In this document: one piece after another, positions 45,696 through 53,315 of the stretch
Layout of the letters: each line of letters starts with the position of its first letter
Numbering within the stretch: position 1 is the first letter of the stretch
The notes under the pieces: model-generated
The model's database searches: none
The model's input: only the letters and a program-made list of their open reading frames with translations
What the model was told of the DNA's origin: nothing
Assembly: GCA_003481745.1 (NCBI GenBank)
Contig: QULP01000005.1
Span: forward strand, 186,001-250,000
Length of the DNA: 64,000 nt
Direction of reading: 5' to 3'
From: Firmicutes bacterium OM04-13BH
GTDB taxonomy: Bacteria > Bacillota > Clostridia > Lachnospirales > Lachnospiraceae
Translations under genes and position numbers: made by a program

Positions 45696-46508
45696 ATGGT
45701 AAAAAAGCAAGAACTTACATTGGAAGAAAAAGAAGAAAAAGTTCGAGATTTTCGTCCAATAGATGATGCTTTTTTTGAAACACTGGCAGATGATAGAGCA
45801 TTTTGCCAAGAGATACTACGAGTTATATTAAGCGATAAAAAATTAGTTGTAGAAGATGTAATCGTACAGAACAGTAAAAGAAACCTATATGGGCGTTCGG
45901 TAAGACTGGATGCATTATGTACTCTTGGAAATGGAACGAAATGTAATATCGAGGTACAGCGCTCTAATAACGATAATCACTTAAAGAGGGTAAGATATAA
46001 TGCGGCAAGTATAGCGGTTGTGGATTCCCAAAGAGGGGATAAGTTCAGAGAACTGGAAGACTTATATGTGGTGTATATTTCCGAATTTGATGTATTTCAC
46101 GGAGGATATACAAAATATCATGTGGACAGTGTAGTTCGAGAGACAGGAAAAAAAGTAAAGGATGGTCTGGAGAGAGTCTTTGTAAATACAGAGATAAAAG
46201 ATGGAACCGAACTTTCAGAACTAATGACTTGTTTCTTGGAAAAAGAAGTGGATAATCCGAACTTTCCGGAGTTTTCGAAGCGAATGAAATTTTTAAAACA
46301 TGAAAAAGGAGGTCTGGACGCAGTGTGTGATGTAATGGAAAGATATGAAGAGATTGCAGCAGAAAAAGCAGAAGAAAAAGCAAATATTAAGGCAGTGAAA
46401 AACATGATAAAAGTATTTCAGGCAACAAAGCAGCAGATTTTACAGATATATTCAGAAACAGAATATGAGCAGGCTGTGAAAGAACTCGAGGAGGAAGAAA
46501 CTAAATAA
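45696..46508 (+). CDS. Rpn-like PD-(D/E)xK nuclease family protein, copy 1
   Basis: A protein of 270 residues of the Rpn/PDDEXK_2 'transposase-like' nuclease family. Landmarks are RPIDDAFFETLADDRAFCQE, then SVRLDALCTLGN with the candidate Asp, then KCNIEVQRSN (ExQ, the catalytic pair in this family), and a helical C-terminus rich in Ala/Glu/Lys. Members promote RecA-independent DNA exchange in E. coli. AAAAGGAG precedes ATG 45696. A second copy follows 52 bases after the stop. Confidence 0.85.
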   Translation: MVKKQELTLEEKEEKVRDFRPIDDAFFETLADDRAFCQEILRVILSDKKLVVEDVIVQNSKRNLYGRSVRLDALCTLGNGTKCNIEVQRSNNDNHLKRVRYNAASIAVVDSQRGDKFRELEDLYVVYISEFDVFHGGYTKYHVDSVVRETGKKVKDGLERVFVNTEIKDGTELSELMTCFLEKEVDNPNFPEFSKRMKFLKHEKGGLDAVCDVMERYEEIAAEKAEEKANIKAVKNMIKVFQATKQQILQIYSETEYEQAVKELEEEETK

Positions 46509-46560
46509 AAAAATAAGAGACAAATAAAATAAGTGATAAAGAAACTAAAAGGAGTTAGAA

Positions 46561-47382
46561 ATGGGAGAAAAGCAAGAACTTACGTTAGAGGAAAAAGAAG
46601 AAAAAGTTCGAGATTTTCGTCCGATAGATGATGCTTTTTTTGAAACGCTGGCAGATGATAGAGCATTTTGCCAAGAGATACTACGAGTTATATTAAGTGA
46701 TAAAAAATTAGTCGTAGAAGATGTAATTGTACAGAACAGTAAAAGAAATCTGTATGGACGTTCAGTAAGACTGGATGCATTATGTACACTTGGGAATGGA
46801 ACGAAATGTAATATCGAAGTGCAACGATCGAATAATGATAATCACTTAAAGAGGGTAAGATATAATGCGGCAAGTATAGCGGTTGTGGATTCCCAAAGAG
46901 GGGATAAGTTCAGAGAACTGGAAGACTTATATGTGGTGTACATTTCCGAATTTGATGTATTTCATGGCGGTTATACAAAATATCATGTGGACAGTGTAGT
47001 TCGAGAGACAGGAAAAAAAGTAAAGGATGGTCTGGAGAGAGTCTTTGTAAATACAGAGATAAAAGATGGAACCGAACTTTCAGAACTAATGACTTGTTTC
47101 TTGGAAAAAGAAGTGGATAATCCGAACTTTCCGGAGTTTTCGAAGCGAATGAAATTTTTAAAACATGAAAAAGGAGGTCTGGACGCAGTGTGTGATGTAA
47201 TGGAAAGATATGAAGAGATTGCAGCAGAAAAAGCAGCAAAAGAGGCATCAGAAAAAGCAAATATTAAAGCAGTAAAAAATATGATTCAATTTAATATTTC
47301 AAAAAACATGATTTTGACAAAATATTCAGAAACAGAATATGAGCAGGCTGTGAAAGAACTCGAAGAGGAAGAAGCTGAATAA
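46561..47382 (+). CDS. Rpn-like PD-(D/E)xK nuclease family protein, copy 2
   Basis: A tandem duplicate of the preceding gene, 273 residues, nearly identical until about residue 220. The C-terminal part differs (AAKEASEKANIKAV, then NISKNMILTKYS) before a common ending. At DNA level the first 300 bases carry scattered silent differences, while the next stretch of about 400 bases is almost identical, which suggests partial gene conversion. Both copies keep the putative catalytic residues. Confidence 0.85.
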   Translation: MGEKQELTLEEKEEKVRDFRPIDDAFFETLADDRAFCQEILRVILSDKKLVVEDVIVQNSKRNLYGRSVRLDALCTLGNGTKCNIEVQRSNNDNHLKRVRYNAASIAVVDSQRGDKFRELEDLYVVYISEFDVFHGGYTKYHVDSVVRETGKKVKDGLERVFVNTEIKDGTELSELMTCFLEKEVDNPNFPEFSKRMKFLKHEKGGLDAVCDVMERYEEIAAEKAAKEASEKANIKAVKNMIQFNISKNMILTKYSETEYEQAVKELEEEEAE

Positions 47383-47478
47383 AAAATAAGAGACAAAGAA
47401 ATGATAAAGAAACTAAAAGAAGTTTAGAGGAAATCTATAAGTAAGAACGATCTAAATAAAAATTATAACGTGGTGTAA

Positions 47479-47517
47479 AACAGTATGTGGAGAAAAAAGT
47501 CTTTGCATGCTGTTTTT
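47479..47517 (+). terminator. Terminator
   Basis: AACAGTATG pairs with CATGCTGTT (one mismatch) followed by T-rich sequence, about 100 bp after the second Rpn-like gene. Confidence 0.65.
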
Positions 47518-47527
47518 ATATTTAAAA

Positions 47528-47595
47528 TTTCAAAAAATCATTTCAAAATTTGAAAAATATGAAGATACTGAAACTCAAAGAAAATGTTTTAATAA
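47528..47595 (+). promoter_or_regulatory. P1 element, copy 4
   Basis: TTTCAA at 47528 and 47541 (13 bp apart), CTGAAA at 47568 (27 bp), a 16-bp spacer, TAATAA at 47590. The 442-bp gap 47383-47824 also holds a terminator, a P2 element and a gene stub. Confidence 0.7.
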
Positions 47596-47614
47596 AGACA
47601 GAAACAAAACGAAA

Positions 47615-47677
47615 TGCGACAAAGATTGACTACAAAACATGACACGTATTGTGAAAATGCACAAAAAAGGCTAAAAT
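47615..47677 (+). promoter_or_regulatory. P2 element, copy 3
   Basis: TGCGAC at 47615 (10 bp closer than in most copies, one helical turn), TGACTACAAAACATGACAC, TTGTGA at 47649, a 17-bp spacer, TAAAAT at 47672. Confidence 0.7.
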
Positions 47678-47719
47678 TATAGCAATATATCAGACAAAAT
47701 GCGAAAAAGGAGAAGCGTT

Positions 47720-47770
47720 ATGAAAAGACAAATCAATTTTAGGGGGGAGGTAAGCAAAATAACTCCATAA
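47720..47770 (+). pseudogene. Truncated gene stub of 16 codons
   Basis: With AAAAAGGAGAAG upstream, ATG 47720 reads MKRQINFRGEVSKITP and stops. At the comparable place after P1 and P2 near 42933 a lipoprotein begins MKKQGI and is followed by a four-helix protein. Here a four-helix protein also follows, so the stub is probably what is left of a deleted lipoprotein gene. Confidence 0.45.
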
Positions 47771-47824
47771 AAGTCATAGTGTAGTCAGTTTGATTTCAAA
47801 AAGAAAAGGAGTTGTTTTATTTAA

Positions 47825-48628
47825 ATGCGAAAAACAGGAAAAGCATCAAATAATATAATTAAGATTGTGTACATACTTTTGGCAATTATATGGGTTGCAG
47901 TCAGTTTGCTATTCTTTTTGGTAGGCAGTAATTTGGGTTCAGTTGGCAAAGTACTTTATTTTCTTCCAACGGTTGTAATGCTGGTTGTAATTGTAGTGGG
48001 AATTATACATTTATCAAAAGATAATTACAAAACCAGAGATGCTGTAGTACTTGCGGTATTGCCGTGGATTTTTATAGTTGTTGAATTTGCCGTGTCAGTG
48101 AGTCAGGATGCCAGTAGAGTAAGCATTGAAGTGTTCATGGGTTCTTTCTTTCAGGGCGTTATAACTGGAATCGTAGGAATTTTGATTTTTATTGTGAAAT
48201 ACACAAAACAGGATATCCAGGAGAATGAAAAATTAAGCAAGATATTAGATAACATGATGAAGGCAGTATATGCAATTGCAGCAGTTATCTGGGTTATTTT
48301 AAGCATCTTTTTATTCACGAGACTTAGAGAGCCTGTTACAGGCGCAAAGATAATTATCTACTTTATTCCATTATTAGTAGTTCTGGCAATTATCGGAAGT
48401 CAAATTTATTTCCTTATGAAAGAAAAGCATACAATGATAAATGCTTTAATTGTTACAGTATTAGGATGGGGTTTGGCAATTATTGGATTCATGAATTTAT
48501 CAAGCAGAGACTTTGATTCATTAGGAATTGCAATGTTCGTAGGATATATGTTTCCGGCACTGGCAGTGGGAATACTTGGAATAGTAGTTGTAGTGCTGAC
48601 TGCAATGAGAAGAAAATACAGTAAATAA
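47825..48628 (+). CDS. Membrane protein made of two tandem copies of the four-helix unit (family member B)
   Basis: A protein of 267 residues with eight hydrophobic segments. Residues 10-130 (IVYILLAIIWVAVSLLFF, then YFLPTVVMLVVIVVGIIHL) and 145-265 (AVYAIAAVIWVILSIFLF, then YFIPLLVVLAIIGSQIYFL) repeat the same four-helix plan seen in the 140-residue paralogues. The simplest origin is fusion of two tandem genes. AAAAGGAGTTG precedes ATG 47825. Function unknown. Confidence 0.75.
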   Translation: MRKTGKASNNIIKIVYILLAIIWVAVSLLFFLVGSNLGSVGKVLYFLPTVVMLVVIVVGIIHLSKDNYKTRDAVVLAVLPWIFIVVEFAVSVSQDASRVSIEVFMGSFFQGVITGIVGILIFIVKYTKQDIQENEKLSKILDNMMKAVYAIAAVIWVILSIFLFTRLREPVTGAKIIIYFIPLLVVLAIIGSQIYFLMKEKHTMINALIVTVLGWGLAIIGFMNLSSRDFDSLGIAMFVGYMFPALAVGILGIVVVVLTAMRRKYSK

Positions 48629-48640
48629 GAAGTGCGGATG

Positions 48641-48673
48641 AACCTGTGGAGAGGAGTCTTCGCAGGTTTTTTT
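48641..48673 (+). terminator. Terminator
   Basis: AACCTGTGGAGAG pairs with CTTCGCAGGTT followed by T7. Near copy of the one at 45585. Confidence 0.8.
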
Positions 48674-48690
48674 GGCAAAATAAAAAGTGA

Positions 48691-48852
48691 AGCTCTTCCT
48701 GTGAAGATTTCTTGTTTGAATGGCAAAATGGAAAATATGAATATACCTTACGAGGTGATCGTTTAGTAGCGATGTTTACAGTAAAATTTACGCCTACCGC
48801 AGCAGGTATGAGAATTCAGGTTACACAGCAGGATGGACAAAGATACTCTTGA
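48691..48852 (+). pseudogene. C-terminal fragment of a lost gene
   Basis: An open stretch of 53 codons without a start reads CEDFLFEWQNGKYEYTLRG, then DRLVAMFTVKFTPTAAGM, and ends at TGA 48850-48852. It has protein-like composition and a beta-strand pattern, unlike the rest of the 582-bp gap (48629-49210). It is followed by a terminator, as a true gene end would be. Confidence 0.55.
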
Positions 48853-48908
48853 ATAGGGGGATATACAGGAAATAATAACGTAAAAGGACAAGATATTGAA
48901 TATAGAGA

Positions 48909-48944
48909 GCGGAGTTTTGTAGATTTACAGAACTTCGCTTTTTT
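48909..48944 (+). terminator. Terminator of the lost gene
   Basis: GCGGAGTTTTGTA pairs with TACAGAACTTCGC followed by T6. Confidence 0.75.
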
Positions 48945-48970
48945 AAAGATAATACAGAACTGATTAAGAG

Positions 48971-49047
48971 TTTCAATTTATACAGAAAACAGTTTCAAAA
49001 AGTGAACAAATAAAGAAAAATGAAATTAATAGAATATGGTTTAATTA
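48971..49047 (+). promoter_or_regulatory. P1 element, copy 5
   Basis: TTTCAA at 48971 and 48993 (22 bp apart, as in copy 1), ATGAAA at 49020 (27 bp), a 16-bp spacer, TAATTA at 49042. Confidence 0.7.
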
Positions 49048-49094
49048 AATCAGAGAAAAGAAGACAAGTTGTTATTTTCTTATTATAAAATTTT

Positions 49095-49169
49095 TGCGTC
49101 TGAAAACAAATAAATATTGCCGACGAAAATGGACACATATTGTAAGAATATAGTGAGAAAAGGTAAAAT
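49095..49169 (+). promoter_or_regulatory. P2 element, copy 4
   Basis: TGCGTCT at 49095, TGCCGACGAAAATGGACAC, TTGTAA at 49140, an 18-bp spacer, TAAAAT at 49164. Nearly the same sequence precedes the zinc-ribbon gene at 50285. Confidence 0.75.
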
Positions 49170-49210
49170 TAAAACAATAAAATCGAAAAATAAAAGAGGA
49201 GGAAAAGAAT

Positions 49211-49801
49211 ATGTATTGTGGAAATTGTGGAACACAGAATGATGACCGTGCAATGTTTTGCCAGAGTTGTGGAGCAAAACTAAATGGAGGAGGAAATCAG
49301 AATCAGCAGCAATATGTTGGATTTGGACCAGGTGGTCAAAGTACAGGATATCAAAGTATGGTATATGAATCAAAAGGAATCGGAAAAACAGCAATGGTTG
49401 TTAAAATTGTTTCGATGGTTCTGTGTACTATTACAGCGTTATTTTTCTTTCATGCGGCGGATGAAGCAAAGTATTCAATACGGGCATGGTCTTATGCTCT
49501 ACAAACGGGTACTTCATTGTCAAGTATCTATTCAACGATAGGAACACTTTTTATAATCGGGGCAATTGTAGACTTGATTGGACTTGTATTGTATTGCATT
49601 TCCTGGGCTAAAATTGACCGTTCAAGTATTACAGCTAGTTGTATAGGATTAACACGAAGCTATCAAATATCGGATATCACAAGTGTCAGGGCATTTGGAA
49701 GTTTTGTATTTATTCATGGAAATTCAGGAACGAGAAGAATAATTGTAGATGATCCTAAGAAAGTACAGGGAATTTTAGAGAGTATGATATATAGAGTTTG
49801 A
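49211..49801 (+). CDS. Zinc-ribbon membrane protein with small C-terminal beta domain
   Basis: A protein of 196 residues. The zinc ribbon (MYCGNCGTQ, then FCQSCGAKL) is followed by a Gln/Gly-rich linker and hydrophobic segments near 58-78 and 110-135. A C-terminal beta-rich part (CIGLTRSYQISDITSV, then RRIIVDDPKKVQGIL) recalls bacterial PH-like domains. AGAGGAGG precedes ATG 49211. Its ribbon is almost identical to that of 50285, with which it also shares its upstream region. Confidence 0.75.
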   Translation: MYCGNCGTQNDDRAMFCQSCGAKLNGGGNQNQQQYVGFGPGGQSTGYQSMVYESKGIGKTAMVVKIVSMVLCTITALFFFHAADEAKYSIRAWSYALQTGTSLSSIYSTIGTLFIIGAIVDLIGLVLYCISWAKIDRSSITASCIGLTRSYQISDITSVRAFGSFVFIHGNSGTRRIIVDDPKKVQGILESMIYRV

Positions 49802-49826
49802 TTAAAGAGAAAAAGATTATTGCAGT

Positions 49827-49858
49827 AACGGAGTTTTGTAAATTTGCAGAGCTCCGTT
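49827..49858 (+). terminator. Weak terminator
   Basis: AACGGAG pairs with CTCCGTT; the T run after it is interrupted. Its loop resembles that at 48909. Confidence 0.5.
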
Positions 49859-49885
49859 CTTATTATCAGAAGAGGAGAAAAATAC

Positions 49886-50120
49886 ATGGATGAATTATAT
49901 GTAGTTGTTTTAGAAATTAGTGCTGAAAGTGATGGTTATTATGTAAGAGAAAAAATAAATGAAAAAGTAATTATGGATTCACCGGTGCATAGATATGATG
50001 GATTTGAGTTTAGAATATTTGTTGAAAAGAAGAATCAGAAATATTTTTGAAGATGTAATTTTTGTGATTGAAAGCAAGGGAGAAAATCGTTCGGATATAG
50101 AGGCTTTTAAGGCAATATAA
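49886..50120 (+). pseudogene. Small gene split by a one-base indel
   Basis: ATG 49886 (GAGGAG upstream) reads MDELYVVVLEISAESDG to NQKYF and stops at 50050. Removing one T from the TTTTT run at about 50044 continues the frame as EDVIFVIESKGENRSDIEAF to TAA 50118-50120, giving about 76 residues. The continuation has the same composition, so an indel or sequencing error is likely. If the 54-residue form is real it would be a small soluble protein of unknown role. Confidence 0.55.
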
Positions 50121-50163
50121 AGGAGCAAAATTTGACAGGGCAGTTTTTAAATTGCAAAATTTT

Positions 50164-50238
50164 TGCGTCTAAAAACGAATAAAAACTGCCGACGAAATCT
50201 GACACATATTGTAAAAATATACTAAAAAAAGGTACAAT
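50164..50238 (+). promoter_or_regulatory. P2 element, copy 5
   Basis: TGCGTCT at 50164, TGCCGACGAAATCTGACAC, TTGTAA at 50209, an 18-bp spacer, TACAAT at 50233. Confidence 0.75.
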
Positions 50239-50284
50239 TAAAGCAATAAAATGGAAAAATAAAACAAAGAAGGAGGAAAAGAGG

Positions 50285-50959
50285 ATGTATTGTGGAAATT
50301 GCGGAACACAGAATGATGACCGTGCAATGTTTTGCCAGAATTGTGGAGCAAAGTTAGAAGGAGGAGCAGGAGGTAATCAAAATCAGCAGTGGCAGCAAAA
50401 TATTGATTATAGTTATCAGAATGAAATTCCTGGGCAGGTTTCAATTCAGGGAAAGAAAAAAGGAAAATTGAAAATTCTGATACCGGCTATAGCAGTAGTA
50501 GCTGTTGTGTTGATTTTGGTATTTAGTTTAACTGGAAGAAGAGGGTATAAAAAAACAGTAGAAAATTATGTGCAGGGGGCGCTGGATGGAGATATAGAGA
50601 AAGTAGTCAGTGTAATACCAGAGGGCTATATGGAGTATTACGGTGTGGACAGATCAACAGTAATTGATACGGTTGAGGAAGCACTTGATGATAGTGGGCT
50701 CTATGATTTATTAGATGAAGACTGGGAATTCAACTATGAAATTGGAGATGCAGAAGATATTAAAGGAGAGGAATTACAGGAAATAAAAGATGATTGCAGT
50801 GACAGTGGAGTTAAGGTATCTGCTGCAAAATCGGTAGATTTAAAACTTACTGTTACAACAGAAGATGGACCAGAATCTGAAACGGTTTCCATTCCACTTA
50901 TAAAGGTAGGGCGTAAGTGGTATATCAATATTGAAGAATTTATGGGATTATTTTATTAA
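50285..50959 (+). CDS. Zinc-ribbon membrane protein with extracellular domain
   Basis: A protein of 224 residues. The zinc ribbon (MYCGNCGTQ, then FCQNCGAKL) is followed by a Gln/Asn linker and a transmembrane segment at about 60-80 (LIPAIAVVAVVLILVFSL). An extracytoplasmic domain of about 140 residues comes next with a helical start (YKKTVENYVQGALDGDIEK) and a strand-rich end (KVGRKWYINIEEF), similar in plan to NTF2/DUF4878-like lipoprotein domains. The ribbon faces the cytosol and may sense or bind a partner there. AGGAGG precedes ATG 50285. Confidence 0.75.
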   Translation: MYCGNCGTQNDDRAMFCQNCGAKLEGGAGGNQNQQWQQNIDYSYQNEIPGQVSIQGKKKGKLKILIPAIAVVAVVLILVFSLTGRRGYKKTVENYVQGALDGDIEKVVSVIPEGYMEYYGVDRSTVIDTVEEALDDSGLYDLLDEDWEFNYEIGDAEDIKGEELQEIKDDCSDSGVKVSAAKSVDLKLTVTTEDGPESETVSIPLIKVGRKWYINIEEFMGLFY

Positions 50960-51016
50960 AACCTCATAGCAAAAACAAATCATACGAAAGTAAAATTGAG
51001 AAAAGAGGATGAGTTT

Positions 51017-51433
51017 ATGCAAAGAACAAAAATTGGAATTTCAGCAGGATTGTTAGGTGCAGGAATTTATTTTACAGGATTATTCAGTGGTTATTTGATA
51101 CCGATAATTTTGACGTTCTATGTACTTTGGTTTGAAGAGAATGGATGGTTGAGAAGAACAGCAGTAAAAGCCGTTTCAGTCATGATATTCTTTTCTATGA
51201 TTACATTATTTGTAAATTTGTTTCCGGATTTCTTAGGAATTATCAGTAGTTTTGTTGGAACTTTTGGTGTTGAATTTTATTATTCTTCAGTAAATAGTTT
51301 ATTTGATTCCATAGTTAAATTGATTGATTTAATGAGAAATATTTTGATTTTAATATTGGGATTCAAAGCATTTGGACAGAGTACAATTTATATTCCGGTT
51401 ATTGATAATTTACTGAGTAAATATATGCAATAA
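51017..51433 (+). CDS. Small membrane protein
   Basis: A protein of 138 residues with hydrophobic segments at about 5-35, 55-75 and 105-120 (AGLLGAGIYFTGLFSGYLIP, VMIFFSMITLFVNLF, ILILILGFKAF). AGAGGA lies 7 bases before ATG 51017. I recognise no family. It follows the zinc-ribbon gene by 57 bases and is probably co-transcribed. Confidence 0.65.
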   Translation: MQRTKIGISAGLLGAGIYFTGLFSGYLIPIILTFYVLWFEENGWLRRTAVKAVSVMIFFSMITLFVNLFPDFLGIISSFVGTFGVEFYYSSVNSLFDSIVKLIDLMRNILILILGFKAFGQSTIYIPVIDNLLSKYMQ

Positions 51434-51440
51434 AAGAGAA

Positions 51441-51560
51441 GGGACAGCAGAAGAAGCAATTGTAGTAGATATTCTGGGAACATTTACAATTAGATTAGAG
51501 TTATCGGATGGTAAAGGAAAAAAGCTTTATAGTGCAAAATTCCTCTGTGAAGTGCCATGA
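51441..51560 (+). pseudogene. C-terminal fragment of a telokin-like domain gene
   Basis: A frame of 39 codons without a start reads AIVVDILGTFTIRLELSDG, then KKLYSAKFLCEVP, ending at TGA 51558-51560. It matches the end of the zinc-ribbon protein at 36524 (HKGTFSILYERD ... KVYKAKFICEVKE) in order and spacing. It is the tail of a lost paralogue. Confidence 0.65.
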
Positions 51561-51588
51561 TTCCATACCATTTTATCTGTTTTCAGAA

Positions 51589-51656
51589 TTTCAAAGAATG
51601 ATTTCAATTTATCATTAAGCCTATAATGTTGAAATTTTATCAGCATGGTTTAATAA
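51589..51656 (+). promoter_or_regulatory. P1 element, copy 6
   Basis: TTTCAA at 51589 and 51602 (13 bp apart), TTGAAA at 51629 (27 bp), a 16-bp spacer, TAATAA at 51651, 30 bp before ATG 51686. Confidence 0.7.
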
Positions 51657-51685
51657 AGACAGAAAAACAAAGGAGGACAAATGAT

Positions 51686-52105
51686 ATGAAGAAATCAGAA
51701 AAGGCAATGGGTGTATTAATTGGTTTTATATATGTGGTACTGGCAGGGGGCTGGATTGCTTCAGGGATTCATTATAAAAGTTTTGCATTGATGTTGATGC
51801 AGACTTCAAAGATTGGAATTGTGTATTATGTGCTTCCTCCGGTTGCAATTGTATTTCTTGCAGGAAGCAGTTTATGTGAGCTGGCAAAAAATAGAAGTAT
51901 TGCCTTAAACGCTATTATGGGTATCATATTATCGCTTGCAATCTTTGGAGCAGGGATGTATAGTTATTCCAGATTAGAATATGGAACGAGAGATTATGTT
52001 TTGTATACAGCAAGTGCATACTTAATTATTTCGGCAGTTACGATTAGTGTATCGTTTATTTTAATGATGTTGAATTCGGCAAAGAAAAAAATGAAAACGA
52101 ATTAG
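51686..52105 (+). CDS. Four-helix membrane protein, paralogue family member C
   Basis: A protein of 139 residues with the same start (KKSEKAMGVLIGFIYVVLAG) and four-segment plan as the 43601 and 53316 proteins. AAAGGAGGA precedes ATG 51686; starts further upstream would lie in front of the P1 -10 element. It stands alone between a P1 element and a terminator. Function unknown. Confidence 0.72.
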   Translation: MKKSEKAMGVLIGFIYVVLAGGWIASGIHYKSFALMLMQTSKIGIVYYVLPPVAIVFLAGSSLCELAKNRSIALNAIMGIILSLAIFGAGMYSYSRLEYGTRDYVLYTASAYLIISAVTISVSFILMMLNSAKKKMKTN

Positions 52106-52120
52106 AAAAGCAGAAAATGA

Positions 52121-52159
52121 AAAAGACGTATGAGAAAATATTTCAAGTGCGTCTTTTTT
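52121..52159 (+). terminator. Terminator
   Basis: AAAAGACG and TGAGAAATA-like arms pair with TTTCA and GCGTCTTTTTTT; a clear T7 run ends the hairpin. Confidence 0.7.
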
Positions 52160-52255
52160 TAAAGAAAATCATAAAAAATAGAGTAAATGAATATACAGAT
52201 GAAGGAATTTGTTTTAAAATAGATAATAAGAAAAAACGAACAGGAGTGATTAACG

Positions 52256-53155
52256 ATGGCATTTTGGGATGATTTGGAAAAAAAAGCAACCGACGCAACT
52301 ACGAATGTAATGTCTCGGGTAAAGGGCGTGTCGGATACTACAAGATTAAATTCAATGGTAACAGAAGAAGAAAAACGAATCAGAGACATCTATTTTAAAA
52401 TTGGACAGACTTATGTAGCGTTACATGGTCAGGAAAATGATGCTGCATTTGTAAACCTGCTTAATGCGTTAAAGGCATCACAGTTAAAAGTAGAACAGTA
52501 TAAGCAGGAAATTATGGATATCAAAGGCGTACGAAGATGTGAAAAATGTGGCGCAGAAGTTCAGAATGGAGCCGCTTTTTGTATGTCTTGCGGAACTCCT
52601 CTTCCAAGGATTCAGCCACAACCGGTGAATGTTAGAAAAACATGTAAGAAGTGTGGGGCAAATTTAGCACCGGGAGCTCGTTTCTGTACAAATTGTGGAA
52701 CACCTTATGTGGAAGAAACATCAGGAAGTCCAAGCGGAAATTCTACAGGAAGCGCTATGGGTAATTCATTTGGAAGTTCAAAGCCTGTAGAACAGCCAAA
52801 CTATGAACCACAGCAAAGGGAAGAATCTGATTCTTATCAAGAGCCAATACAGAAAGAAGAACAGCTTCAAAAACAATGGGAAAATCCTGCAAAAAAAGTA
52901 TGCCAGGCATGTGGAGCGGAACTTGGTGAAAATACCAGATTTTGTATTGTGTGTGGGGCACCAGCTGGACAAGCACCAAATAACGCAGAACAACCACAAA
53001 ATATAACCGTAACAGTGTCTCCGGTTACACTTAGTAAACCAGAGACACAGGCAGTACAAAGTGAACCGGCAAGAACGAAGTTCTGTACAGGATGTGGTGC
53101 ACCACTTGAAGAGGATTCCCTTTTCTGTACCGAATGTGGAAAAAAGGTAGACTAA
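52256..53155 (+). CDS. Soluble protein with four zinc ribbons
   Basis: A protein of 299 residues. The N-terminal 85 residues are helical and charged (MAFWDDLEKKATDATTN to KVEQYKQEIMDIKG). Four CxxC-CxxC ribbons follow: CEKCGAEV/CMSCGTPL, CKKCGANL/CTNCGTPY, CQACGAEL/CIVCGAPA, and CTGCGAPL/CTECGKKVD, separated by low-complexity linkers. No membrane segment is seen, so this is the cytosolic member of the zinc-ribbon set and may scaffold the others. A ribosome site ACAGGAG precedes ATG 52256. Confidence 0.8.
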   Translation: MAFWDDLEKKATDATTNVMSRVKGVSDTTRLNSMVTEEEKRIRDIYFKIGQTYVALHGQENDAAFVNLLNALKASQLKVEQYKQEIMDIKGVRRCEKCGAEVQNGAAFCMSCGTPLPRIQPQPVNVRKTCKKCGANLAPGARFCTNCGTPYVEETSGSPSGNSTGSAMGNSFGSSKPVEQPNYEPQQREESDSYQEPIQKEEQLQKQWENPAKKVCQACGAELGENTRFCIVCGAPAGQAPNNAEQPQNITVTVSPVTLSKPETQAVQSEPARTKFCTGCGAPLEEDSLFCTECGKKVD

Positions 53156-53170
53156 AAAAGAGATAAAGTG

Positions 53171-53206
53171 ATAACCTGCAGGAAGAAATTTCTGTGGGTT
53201 ATTTTT
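53171..53206 (+). terminator. Terminator
   Basis: ATAACCTGCAGGAA pairs with TTTCTGTGGGTTAT followed by T5. Confidence 0.75.
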
Positions 53207-53218
53207 ATGTAATGAAGC

Positions 53219-53280
53219 TGCAAAAATACTGCCGACAAAATCTGACACACATTGTAGAAGAAAATGAAAAAAGTTAAAAT
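53219..53280 (+). promoter_or_regulatory. P2 element, copy 6
   Basis: TGCCGACAAAATCTGACAC, TTGTAG at 53252, a 17-bp spacer, TAAAAT at 53275, 35 bp before ATG 53316. Confidence 0.75.
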
Positions 53281-53315
53281 TGTAACAGAAAAGAAAAAGA
53301 AAGGGGGATTTTAAA

